From Paenibacillus athensensis (GTDB taxonomy: Bacteria > Bacillota > Bacilli > Paenibacillales > NBRC-103111): a stretch of 64,000 nt of DNA. The first letter of the stretch is position 1. Every line of letters starts with the position of its first letter. The position numbers were made by a program, and so were the translations under genes. A model generated the notes under the pieces. The model searched no databases. It saw only the letters and a program-made list of their open reading frames with translations, and was not told the DNA's origin. Shown here in pieces: positions 51,053-58,843 of the stretch. The stretch spans positions 1 to 64,000 of the forward strand of contig NZ_MYFO02000001.1 of the NCBI RefSeq assembly GCF_004514475.2, given 5' to 3'.

Positions 51053-52087
51053 ATGTTCTCATTGTTAATCGTCGATGATCACAAGCATTTGGTCGAGAGC
51101 ATGCTGACCACCATTGCGTGGCAGCAGTATGGCGTGGCCCATGTCTATGGCGCGCATTCCGGTTACGAGGCGCTGGAGCTGATGCTCAGCCGCGATATCG
51201 ATGTGCTGGTGACGGATATCCGCATGCCCGGCATGTCGGGGCTGGAGCTGATCGAACGGGTGCGCGCGGGGTGGCCCGGCGTGGATTGTATTCTGCTCAC
51301 CGGCTTCGCGGATTTTCAATATGCGCAAAAAGCGATTGAACTGCAAGCGGCTCATTATTTGCTCAAGCCGGTGCGCGATGAGGAGCTGCTGCCGCTGATT
51401 GCCCGGCTGCTCGGGCGTCGGCGGAGCGAGCAGGAGGAGCGGGCGCGGGTCGAGCGGCTGGCGCTTGGCTCGGAGATTACCGCGCTGGAGGAGCGCAGGC
51501 GCATTGCCCATGAGCTGCACGATTTGCTGGGCCATACGCTGACCGGCACGATTGTGCAGCTGGAAGCGGCCAAAACGCTGCTGGAAGCGGGCAAGGCGGG
51601 CGGTCTGGAGCGCGTCAAGCTGACGCAGGAGCTTGTGCGCCGCGGGCTGGCGGACGTCCGGCAGGCGGTCGGCGCGATCCGCGACGGCGGCGAAGCGCTC
51701 GACCTGGAAGCGGCGCTGCGCCGCGAGCTGGAGACGCTGACGACGGAGGCCCGGCTTGCGATCGAGCCGCGCCTGAGCTTGCCCGAGCCGGTCGCCGATC
51801 CGATCCGCGTCAAGCTCGTGCTGCTCGCGCTCAAGGAAGGCGTGACGAACGGGCTGCGTCACGGCGGGGCGCAGCGCTTCACGCTGGAGCTGCGCGGCGA
51901 GCCCGGCCTGCTGTCGTTCGAGCTGTGGAACGACGGCAAGCCGTATGACGGCGGCGGCGCGCCGGGGCTCGGCTTGAGCGGGATGCGCGAGCGGTTGCGG
52001 CCGCTCGGCGGCGCGGTGTCGCTGACGGCGGGGCCGGACGGCGCGGGCGCGCTGCTGCGCCTGCTCATCCCGCTGCAGGAGGGATGA
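51053..52087 (+). CDS. Receiver-histidine kinase fusion without DNA-binding domain
   Basis: The ATG at 51053 follows AAGGGGGA. Residues 1-120 are a YesN-like receiver with Asp55 in 'VLVTDIRMPGMSGLELIERV' and Lys in 'YLLKPVRDEE'. Residues 140-210 are a HisKA_3 dimerisation domain with His156 in 'EERRRIAHELHDLLGHTL', as in NarX/DesK kinases. Residues 240-340 are a HATPase with 'ALKEGVTNGLRHG' and 'GLGLSGMRERLRPLGG'. There is no AraC domain and no membrane segment. It stands where a YesN regulator is expected, so it would receive phosphate from the upstream kinase, or be switched by it, and pass phosphate to a LuxR-type regulator encoded elsewhere. It overlaps the next gene by four bases. Confidence 0.9.
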   Translation: MFSLLIVDDHKHLVESMLTTIAWQQYGVAHVYGAHSGYEALELMLSRDIDVLVTDIRMPGMSGLELIERVRAGWPGVDCILLTGFADFQYAQKAIELQAAHYLLKPVRDEELLPLIARLLGRRRSEQEERARVERLALGSEITALEERRRIAHELHDLLGHTLTGTIVQLEAAKTLLEAGKAGGLERVKLTQELVRRGLADVRQAVGAIRDGGEALDLEAALRRELETLTTEARLAIEPRLSLPEPVADPIRVKLVLLALKEGVTNGLRHGGAQRFTLELRGEPGLLSFELWNDGKPYDGGGAPGLGLSGMRERLRPLGGAVSLTAGPDGAGALLRLLIPLQEG

Positions 52088-53781
52088 AGATGAGCAGACC
52101 ACGCCTCGCGGCGGTCCTGCTGGCGGCGCTGGTCGTCCCGCTTGCGCTGGCCGCTGCCGGCTGCCAGTCGCAGCCGCTGCAAGCAACGCCGGGCATATCA
52201 GCGTCGCCGGAAGCAAGCGGTGTGCCTCCCATCGGCAAATTCGACCCGCCGGTCGTCATTACCACAGCCAAAGCGCTGCGCGACAACGACCAGCTTAAAT
52301 TTAACGATACGATCGACAATAACCCCATTTCGCGCTGGGCCAGGGAGCGGCTTGGCATCATTCAGACCAACGCTTGGCTGCTGTCTGATCAGAATCAGGC
52401 GCTTGCGACGCGCATCAAGCTGGCGTTGTCCGGCGGCGAGGAGCTGCCCGATGTGCTGTTTATTACCGACAAGGACATGCCGGAGCTGCTGGACGAGCTG
52501 GCCGAGTCGGGCAAAATCATGGACATCGATGACGCCTTCGAGCGCTACGCGTCGGCGCGGATGAAGGAAGCGTATGCCCGCAATGCCGATGTGTGGGACA
52601 CGGTCGCCTATAAGGGCAAACGTTGGGCGCTGCCGCAAATCTCCGATGATCGGGTCGGCTCGCCGATTCTGTGGATTCGTCAGGACTGGCTGGACCGGCT
52701 TGGCCTGCAGCCGCCCAATACGCTCGATGAGCTGGAGCGTGTCATCCACGCGTTCACCTATAGCGATCCCGACGGCAACGGCGAGCAGGATACCATCGGC
52801 TTGGCGCTGGCCGGGCAGAACACGCTGAACGGCTGGATGGGCGACGCCTCGCTCGTCTTCGGCGCTTACGGCGATCAGCCGTATCAATGGAACCGCGAGC
52901 CGGACGGCGCGCTTGCTTACGGCTCGATTCAGCCTTCCGTCCGCGAAGGGCTCGCCCAGCTGGCGCGTTGGTATCGCGAAGGCTACCTCGACGCCGATTT
53001 CGGCACGCTGGACGAGCAGGAAGCGGCGCAGCAGTTCGTGGACGGCAAAGCCGGCATCATTTCCGGCCCCGGCTGGATGGGCGGCTGGCCGCTGGAGCAG
53101 ATGGCGGCGTCCGGCGGCGTCGTCAAGCCGATTCCGTATCCCGCAGGTCCGCGCGGCGCCATCGGCAAAATCGGCTCGCAGCTCTCCTATGGCGCCTACG
53201 TGTTTCGCAGCGGGTTCGCCCACATGGATGCGATTTTTGCTTATCTGGATGCCGTCTACGGCGCGCTGATCGAAGACCCGGCTTCCGATTTTGCCGCAGG
53301 TTATGCCGAAGGCTACGATTATATGAAAAAAGACGGGGAATACGTCTACGATTTTCCGGGAGCCAGCAGCACGATCTCGAATTTCTTCCTGATTACCTCG
53401 GGCAGCGCGCCCCCACATGTGCTGCAGGGTGAAAGCCTGGAAAGCCGCGTCCTGCGCGGCAAGCTGGATACGCCCTACGAGCGGCGGCTGGCGAGCACGA
53501 CTTCGCGGCTTTATCTGCAGGGGCTCGTTGTCGGAGCCGGACAAACGGCCGATTCGCACAGCAACGCCTTCGCCGGACCGTACACAAAGACGATGAAAAC
53601 CAAGTGGGCCTCGCTCAAACGGCTGGAAAAGGAAACGATGCTCAAAATCGTCTACGGCAGCGCGCCGCTCGACGCGTTCGACGCATTTGCAGCGGCTTGG
53701 CGCGCGCAGGGCGGCGACGAGATTACGCGCGAAGTCAACGCCCAACGGCAGACGTCGCCTACGCCGCCCGGCGCACGTTGA
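52084..53781 (+). CDS. Orphan solute-binding lipoprotein of the second sensor operon
   Basis: The ATGA overlap couples this gene to the receiver-kinase gene. The 565-residue lipoprotein has Cys27 in 'LAAAGC', and the same family features as the protein at 32469: 'SDPDGNGEQDTIG', 'DGKAGIISGPGWMGGWPLEQ' and the end 'QGGDEITREVN'. No permeases lie in the same tight operon; an LplB/YtcP pair with a separate binding protein begins 1.4 kb downstream. Co-translation with signalling proteins suggests it presents a ligand to the sensor kinase, which is inference. Confidence 0.88.
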   Translation: MKMSRPRLAAVLLAALVVPLALAAAGCQSQPLQATPGISASPEASGVPPIGKFDPPVVITTAKALRDNDQLKFNDTIDNNPISRWARERLGIIQTNAWLLSDQNQALATRIKLALSGGEELPDVLFITDKDMPELLDELAESGKIMDIDDAFERYASARMKEAYARNADVWDTVAYKGKRWALPQISDDRVGSPILWIRQDWLDRLGLQPPNTLDELERVIHAFTYSDPDGNGEQDTIGLALAGQNTLNGWMGDASLVFGAYGDQPYQWNREPDGALAYGSIQPSVREGLAQLARWYREGYLDADFGTLDEQEAAQQFVDGKAGIISGPGWMGGWPLEQMAASGGVVKPIPYPAGPRGAIGKIGSQLSYGAYVFRSGFAHMDAIFAYLDAVYGALIEDPASDFAAGYAEGYDYMKKDGEYVYDFPGASSTISNFFLITSGSAPPHVLQGESLESRVLRGKLDTPYERRLASTTSRLYLQGLVVGAGQTADSHSNAFAGPYTKTMKTKWASLKRLEKETMLKIVYGSAPLDAFDAFAAAWRAQGGDEITREVNAQRQTSPTPPGAR

Positions 53782-53940
53782 AGCGCAGCTCCGCCGGCGC
53801 CAGGCGTCAAAATGCCGCAGCGCATCCGGCCCGCCACACACGGGGGCGCAAGCCGTATGGCCGGCTCCTCGCTCCGGGAGTCGCGCGCGGTGCGGGGGAC
53901 TTTTTTGCCTCTACCTTATGAACTGTGAGGTGCTGATTGC

Positions 53941-54843
53941 GTGAGAGAAAATGAAACGTACAAATTGATTCCGTATTTGTTGTACGATATTCCCTATGCC
54001 TTGCCCACGAATGCCTCTCCGGCATTAAGAAGGCACATGCATCTGGCTTTGGCCGCCTATCTGCACGAGGATTTGGATTTCGAGCACGTCAGCGATTATC
54101 GGGAAGACATCGACGAGCTGGATTTCAGCCTGGATGAAGGCACGCAAAGAGACTTTTGCGTGGACATTGTGATGACGACCATCGTCCAATTAACCGAATT
54201 GCTCACGGCGCTTGCGCCGCATTGCAGCGAGTTTTATAGCTTGAGGTATGGCAATGCGATGGGCAGACTAAGAGCCTCTTTTGAAAGCTGCATCATTTTG
54301 CTGAGGAATGGCTATTACATTGAGAGCGTGCCGATCCTGCGATTGATTTTGGAGCAAATTGCCTGGGCGTATGCGATTTTGGGCAAAGAGCGGCAGGAAA
54401 TCGAGCAAATGAAGGTCACCAAGCAGATTGCCCATTTGAATGACCTGATCCCGGACAGCAACAAACTGAACGGCCCTTACTCGCAGCAAGCGCATTTGGA
54501 TCCGCAAACGATTGGCTCGTACACGGAAATTGACGAGGAGCTGGGCAGAGTCGGCTATCGGTACAGATCGGGCTCACGCAGCAAGGAAAAGTACTATGAT
54601 CTGTTCGTTTTGGCCCAATTGTACATCCGCTCCCTTTATAAATTTGCCGAGCGCCAGAAGGTGCTGGACCTCGATACCGAGCTGCAAACGCCGGACAAGC
54701 AGCTTGTTTTTTCCGTCCGAGAGCGGTTGGCCGGGGCCGAACAGGGTTTGGTCATCGCGTGGAATCATCTGTGTAAAATCGACGGCAAAGACTACGACGC
54801 CACACTGCCCAAGCTGAGCATCGTCGAAAGTGCTTTGCTTTAA
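53941..54843 (+). CDS. Unknown soluble helical protein
   Basis: The GTG at 53941 lies 8 bases after GTGAGGTG and gives 300 residues. No signal peptide or membrane segment is seen. The sequence is helical, with 'SLRYGNAMGRLRASFESCII', 'YYIESVPILRLILEQIAWAY' and 'LAGAEQGLVIAWNHLCKIDG', similar in style to DUF5677-type helical proteins, but I cannot assign a family with certainty. Its codon usage is less GC-rich than that of the flanking sugar genes, so it may be a later arrival between the sensor and the permease operons. Confidence 0.7.
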   Translation: MRENETYKLIPYLLYDIPYALPTNASPALRRHMHLALAAYLHEDLDFEHVSDYREDIDELDFSLDEGTQRDFCVDIVMTTIVQLTELLTALAPHCSEFYSLRYGNAMGRLRASFESCIILLRNGYYIESVPILRLILEQIAWAYAILGKERQEIEQMKVTKQIAHLNDLIPDSNKLNGPYSQQAHLDPQTIGSYTEIDEELGRVGYRYRSGSRSKEKYYDLFVLAQLYIRSLYKFAERQKVLDLDTELQTPDKQLVFSVRERLAGAEQGLVIAWNHLCKIDGKDYDATLPKLSIVESALL

Positions 54844-55198
54844 AGAGTACGCCGACGCACGGGTCTGACCGCCCGTTCGGCCGGCCCGGAGCCCTGAAGA
54901 TCGGCGCGTTGGGTGCGTAAGCCAAATTCAGCTTTCCCCACCGGCGTTGTCGCAGCTCCGCGCACGCGTCTTTGCGCCAAAGTGTATCCATACAGGCATG
55001 AACGAACGTGTTCCCGAACAGGGAGGACGCCCGTTCATGCCTGTTTCTTTTGCCCGCCGACGTTTCCGGCGCACGTGCCCGGCAGGAGAAGACGATTACT
55101 GCAGTAAATCGACATACGGCCACATTGTTGGCGAAGAGGGGGGATTTTATAATAAAGACACCGGATGAAACACACTTCAAACAACAGTAGGTGAGGAT
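54844..55198 (+). other. Intergenic region before the LplB-type permease, with a large hairpin
   Basis: This 355-base gap has no credible gene. ACAGGCATGAACG (54992-55004) pairs perfectly with CGTTCATGCCTGT (55032-55044) around a 27-base loop and is followed by TTCTTTT, so it is a likely terminator for the gene at 53941. Downstream, an AT-rich stretch with TATAAT at 55148-55153 is a possible -10 for the transporter operon. Confidence 0.6.
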
Positions 55199-56161
55199 AT
55201 GGAAACCATCGTCACACAAAACAAGACGGCCGAGCTTCCCGCCGTCAGACCGCGCAGGCTTCCCGCCTGGAAGTACATGCTGCGGCATCGCGCTTTCTAC
55301 CTCATGCTCGTGCCGGGGCTGCTTTACTTTCTCGTGTTCAAGTATGTGCCGCTTGCCGGCAGCGTGATTGCGTTTCAGGATTACAACATTTTCAAGGGCT
55401 TTGCCGGGAGCGATTGGGTCGGCTTCCGCTGGTTCGAGCAGATGCTGGCGTACGACAAGTTCGGCCGGCTAATCCGCAATACCTTGCTGATTTCGCTCTA
55501 TCAGACCGTGTTTGCTTTTCCACTGCCGATTTTGCTGGCGTGCCTGCTTAATGAAGTCCGCTCGATGGCGTTCAAGCGCGTGACGCAGACGGTGCTGTAT
55601 TTGCCGCATTTCCTTTCGTGGACGATTGTATTCGGCTTGACGTACATGATGCTGTCGCCGGCGCAGGGCTTTGTGAACCAACTGATCGTCATGCTGGGCG
55701 GCGAAAAAATCGCCTTCCTCCAGAAGCCGGAATATTTCCGCTCGATCATCATCACCTCGGGCATCTGGAAGGAGATGGGCTGGAATGCGATCATCTTCAT
55801 CGCCGCACTGGCCGGGATCAATCCTTCGCTGTACGAAGCGGCCAAGATGGACGGTGCCAACCGCTGGAAGCAATTTCTGCACATTTCGCTGCCGGGTCTG
55901 CTGCCGGCGATTATGATTCTCCTGATGCTCAAAATCGGCCACGTAATGGACTCCGGCTTCGAGCAAATCTATCAGTTTCTCAATCCGGCGACATACGAGA
56001 CTGGTGATGTCCTTGATACCTATACGTATCGGGCGGGCATCTTGCAGGGGCAGTACAGCATTACGACGGCAATCGGGCTGTTCAAATCGGTGATCGGCTT
56101 TATATTGCTCGTCATTGCCAATCGCGTCAGCAAGCTGACGACAGGCGAAGGACTTTATTAA
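55199..56161 (+). CDS. LplB-type sugar ABC transporter permease
   Basis: The ATG at 55199 follows TAGGTGAGG and gives 320 residues. It has six membrane segments and the LplB signature 'FKYVPLAGSVIAFQDYNIFK', the EAA loop 'NPSLYEAAKMDGANRWKQFL' and 'GIWKEMGWNAIIFIAALAG'. With the next permease it forms the membrane channel of an oligosaccharide importer. In this group the ATPase is usually a shared MsmX-type protein encoded elsewhere, which fits the lack of an ATPase gene. It heads a three-gene transporter operon leading to a GH10 xylanase gene, so xylo-oligosaccharides are a likely substrate. Confidence 0.93.
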   Translation: METIVTQNKTAELPAVRPRRLPAWKYMLRHRAFYLMLVPGLLYFLVFKYVPLAGSVIAFQDYNIFKGFAGSDWVGFRWFEQMLAYDKFGRLIRNTLLISLYQTVFAFPLPILLACLLNEVRSMAFKRVTQTVLYLPHFLSWTIVFGLTYMMLSPAQGFVNQLIVMLGGEKIAFLQKPEYFRSIIITSGIWKEMGWNAIIFIAALAGINPSLYEAAKMDGANRWKQFLHISLPGLLPAIMILLMLKIGHVMDSGFEQIYQFLNPATYETGDVLDTYTYRAGILQGQYSITTAIGLFKSVIGFILLVIANRVSKLTTGEGLY

Positions 56162-56176
56162 GGAGGAGGATTCGCG

Positions 56177-57058
56177 ATGAAAATCAAACGCACCGCCGGC
56201 GAATTCGCCTTCGATTCGGCCAACACGATCGTCCTGCTGCTCTTTTGCTTCGCGGTGGCGCTGCCGCTGCTCAACGTCGTCGCCGGCTCGCTAAGCTCTA
56301 ATGAAGCGATTGTACACGCCAAGGTGATGCTGTGGCCGGTCGGCTTCAACTGGCTCAACTATGAATATGTGCTGAAAAACGCCGTATTCTGGCGCGCCTT
56401 CTGGGTCACGATTCAGCTTGTCGTCATCGGTACGGCGATCAATATGACGATGACGCTGTTAACCTCGTATCCGCTGTCCAAGCCGTGGCTGCGCGGCCGC
56501 AAGTTCATCCTGCTGGCGATCATTTTCACGATGATCTTTCAGGCGCCGATGGTGCCGATGTACCTGTTGATCAAAAGCATGGGCATGCTCAACTCGATCT
56601 GGTCCTTGATCATTCCCGGCGCGCTCAGCGCGTTCAACATGATGCTGTGCATCACGTTCATGCGCTCGATTCCCGAGGAGCTGTTCGAAGCGGCGCGCGT
56701 CGACGGCATGTCCGAATACCGGATTCTCTGGCGCATTGTCGTACCGCTGTCGATGCCGATTAACGTCACGCTGATTTTATTTTACGCGGTAGGGCATTGG
56801 AACAATTATCTCGGTCCGCTGCTGTACATCACGGATCGCGAGATGCAGCCCTTGCAGCTTTACCTGTACAAGCTGATTTCGCAGTTCGATATGGATTCCG
56901 CAGGCGGCCAGTCAGTGCTGGAGCTGTCGTCGGCGATCACGCCGCAAGGGCTGCAGATGGCGACGATCATCATCGCCACGGTGCCGATCATCATCATATA
57001 TCCGTTCCTGCAAAAGCATTTCATCAAAGGCGCGCTGCTCGGCTCCGTCAAGGAGTAG
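56177..57058 (+). CDS. YtcP/LplC-type sugar ABC transporter permease
   Basis: The 293-residue permease starts after AAGGAGGAGG. It has six membrane segments, the opening 'GEFAFDSANTIVLLLFCFAV', the middle 'GMLNSIWSLIIPGALSAFNM', and the EAA loop 'PEELFEAARVDGMSEYRILW' typical of YtcP/LplC. It pairs with the LplB-type permease 15 bases upstream. The cognate binding protein gene follows after 124 bases. Confidence 0.93.
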   Translation: MKIKRTAGEFAFDSANTIVLLLFCFAVALPLLNVVAGSLSSNEAIVHAKVMLWPVGFNWLNYEYVLKNAVFWRAFWVTIQLVVIGTAINMTMTLLTSYPLSKPWLRGRKFILLAIIFTMIFQAPMVPMYLLIKSMGMLNSIWSLIIPGALSAFNMMLCITFMRSIPEELFEAARVDGMSEYRILWRIVVPLSMPINVTLILFYAVGHWNNYLGPLLYITDREMQPLQLYLYKLISQFDMDSAGGQSVLELSSAITPQGLQMATIIIATVPIIIIYPFLQKHFIKGALLGSVKE

Positions 57059-57182
57059 GCGGCCCCGATCTTGCAGTCAGATTAAGCGGCGGAGGTGGTG
57101 CAAATTTTACCACAATCGAACAGATGATTCACACGGACCGATTCACTTATAATGAAAAAGATAACCAGGGAGGGTCTCATCC

Positions 57183-58745
57183 ATGAAAATCACATTGAAA
57201 AAAACGCTTACGATCAGCTGTGTCATCTGCTTGGCCGGCGTGTTGGCCGCTTGTGGAACCGATAAAAATGCAGCGTCCTCGCCGTCGGCGGCATCGCCGG
57301 AAGCGAGCCAAAGCGCGCAGCCAACCGCGCCTGCCAAAATTACGATGTTCGTCTCCAACAACGCCCAGCAAATTCCCGGCGGCAAGTCGATGGATCTGGC
57401 GACCGTGAAATATATCGCGCAAAAAACGAACACCGACCTCAACATCACGTTCCTGCCGCACGAGAACTATGCCGACCAGCTCAAGCTGAAATTCGCCTCC
57501 GGCGACATCCCGAACGTGCATATGGTGTGGGGCATCGAGACGTCCGATCTGGTGATCAATGGACTGGCGCTTGACCTCAAGCCGTATATCGATAAATACG
57601 GACCGAATTTGAAAAAAAATATCCCGCAATCCGCGTGGGACGCCGTCACCTTGAACGGCAAAATCCTCGCGATTCCGCAGCCCGCACAAGGCAACGCGCC
57701 GGCCGAGCGCGTGATCTATGTGCGCAAGGACTGGATGGATAAGCTGGGCATCCAGACGCCGAAAACGTCGGCGGAATTCCTCGACATGCTGCGTGCATTC
57801 CGTGACAAGGACCCGAACGGCAACGGCGCGAAGGATGAAATTCCGTTCTCGTCCCGCGAGAAATTCGAGTGGGCCGACAATATTTTCGGCATGTACGGGG
57901 TCAATCTCGATTCCAACACGCTGTATAACGGTGAAGTGATGCCGGGTTACGTCAGCCCGAATATGAAAAAGGCGCTTGGCACGCTGCACACGATGTATGA
58001 GGAAAAGCTGATCGATACCGAATTCCTGACGAATACCCGGGCGATCTGGGATCAGAAAATCAAGTCCGATCTCGTCGGCTCGTGGGACCACGTCGTATTC
58101 GGGGTATGGGATCCGTGGCAAAAGGAGCTGAGCAAGCTGCTGCCTGACAAGCATCCGAATGTCGTCGCCATTCCGACGCCGCGCGGCGAAGGCTATGATG
58201 GCCAGCTCGGCCGCGTCGAGAAGCCGGTGCTCAAAACGTTCGTCGTCCACAAGGATGCACCGAACCCCGAAGCGATCGTCCGCATGTTCGATTGGCTGGT
58301 TTCGGACGAAGGCCAAATGTTCACCGAGTTGGGCATCGAAGGCCAGTCCTACACCAAAGAAGGCGACAAAATCACCTACAATCCGGAAAAAGACGCCGAC
58401 GTGAAATGGCGTTCCTCCGTCTTTCAGATGCACGGCTTCAACGAAGCGGCGCAGAAGGTGCTCATCAACAACGACGAAGCGTTCAACAAGCTGCTGTCGA
58501 CCATCGAAACGTCGCGTCAGGAAGGCATCGTCAATCCGACTGCCGGCATGCCGCCGTCGGAAACGCTGACGAAAAACGCCGAGCTGGGCTATAGAGGTTC
58601 GTTCCAGGAAGCCGCGGCAAAAATCATTCTCGGCGAAAAGCCGCTCGACTATTTTGACGAATACGTAGCGAGCTGGAAGAAACAGGGCGGTGAGCAAGCG
58701 ATCAAGGAATTGACCGACTGGTACAACGCCAACCGCAAGAAGTAA
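57183..58745 (+). CDS. Solute-binding lipoprotein of the LplB/YtcP importer
   Basis: AGGGAGGG precedes the ATG. The 520-residue product has a lipobox 'VLAAC' (Cys24), a Ser/Ala/Pro linker and an LplA-like binding domain with 'ERVIYVRKDWMDKLGIQTPK', 'DKDPNGNGAKDEIPF' and an ending 'KKQGGEQAIKELTDWYNANR'. A gap of 124 bases after the permeases includes a possible own promoter region. It is the true partner of the two permeases by order, unlike the two orphan binding proteins in the sensor operons. Its ligand is probably an oligosaccharide released by the downstream GH10 enzyme. Confidence 0.92.
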   Translation: MKITLKKTLTISCVICLAGVLAACGTDKNAASSPSAASPEASQSAQPTAPAKITMFVSNNAQQIPGGKSMDLATVKYIAQKTNTDLNITFLPHENYADQLKLKFASGDIPNVHMVWGIETSDLVINGLALDLKPYIDKYGPNLKKNIPQSAWDAVTLNGKILAIPQPAQGNAPAERVIYVRKDWMDKLGIQTPKTSAEFLDMLRAFRDKDPNGNGAKDEIPFSSREKFEWADNIFGMYGVNLDSNTLYNGEVMPGYVSPNMKKALGTLHTMYEEKLIDTEFLTNTRAIWDQKIKSDLVGSWDHVVFGVWDPWQKELSKLLPDKHPNVVAIPTPRGEGYDGQLGRVEKPVLKTFVVHKDAPNPEAIVRMFDWLVSDEGQMFTELGIEGQSYTKEGDKITYNPEKDADVKWRSSVFQMHGFNEAAQKVLINNDEAFNKLLSTIETSRQEGIVNPTAGMPPSETLTKNAELGYRGSFQEAAAKIILGEKPLDYFDEYVASWKKQGGEQAIKELTDWYNANRKK

Positions 58746-58843
58746 CATCCGCTCCTCATAGCTGCCGAGCCCGCCTGCGCCGCGCCTTCCGCCGGCCAGG
58801 CGGGTCACAGCTATATGCGCGCCATAACTTCAGGGAAAGAAGG

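Noticed and set aside
57177..58808. Minus-strand frame of 543 residues opposite the solute-binding gene
   Set aside because: It covers the binding protein gene that has a lipobox and family motifs on the plus strand; the reverse product has no recognisable feature.
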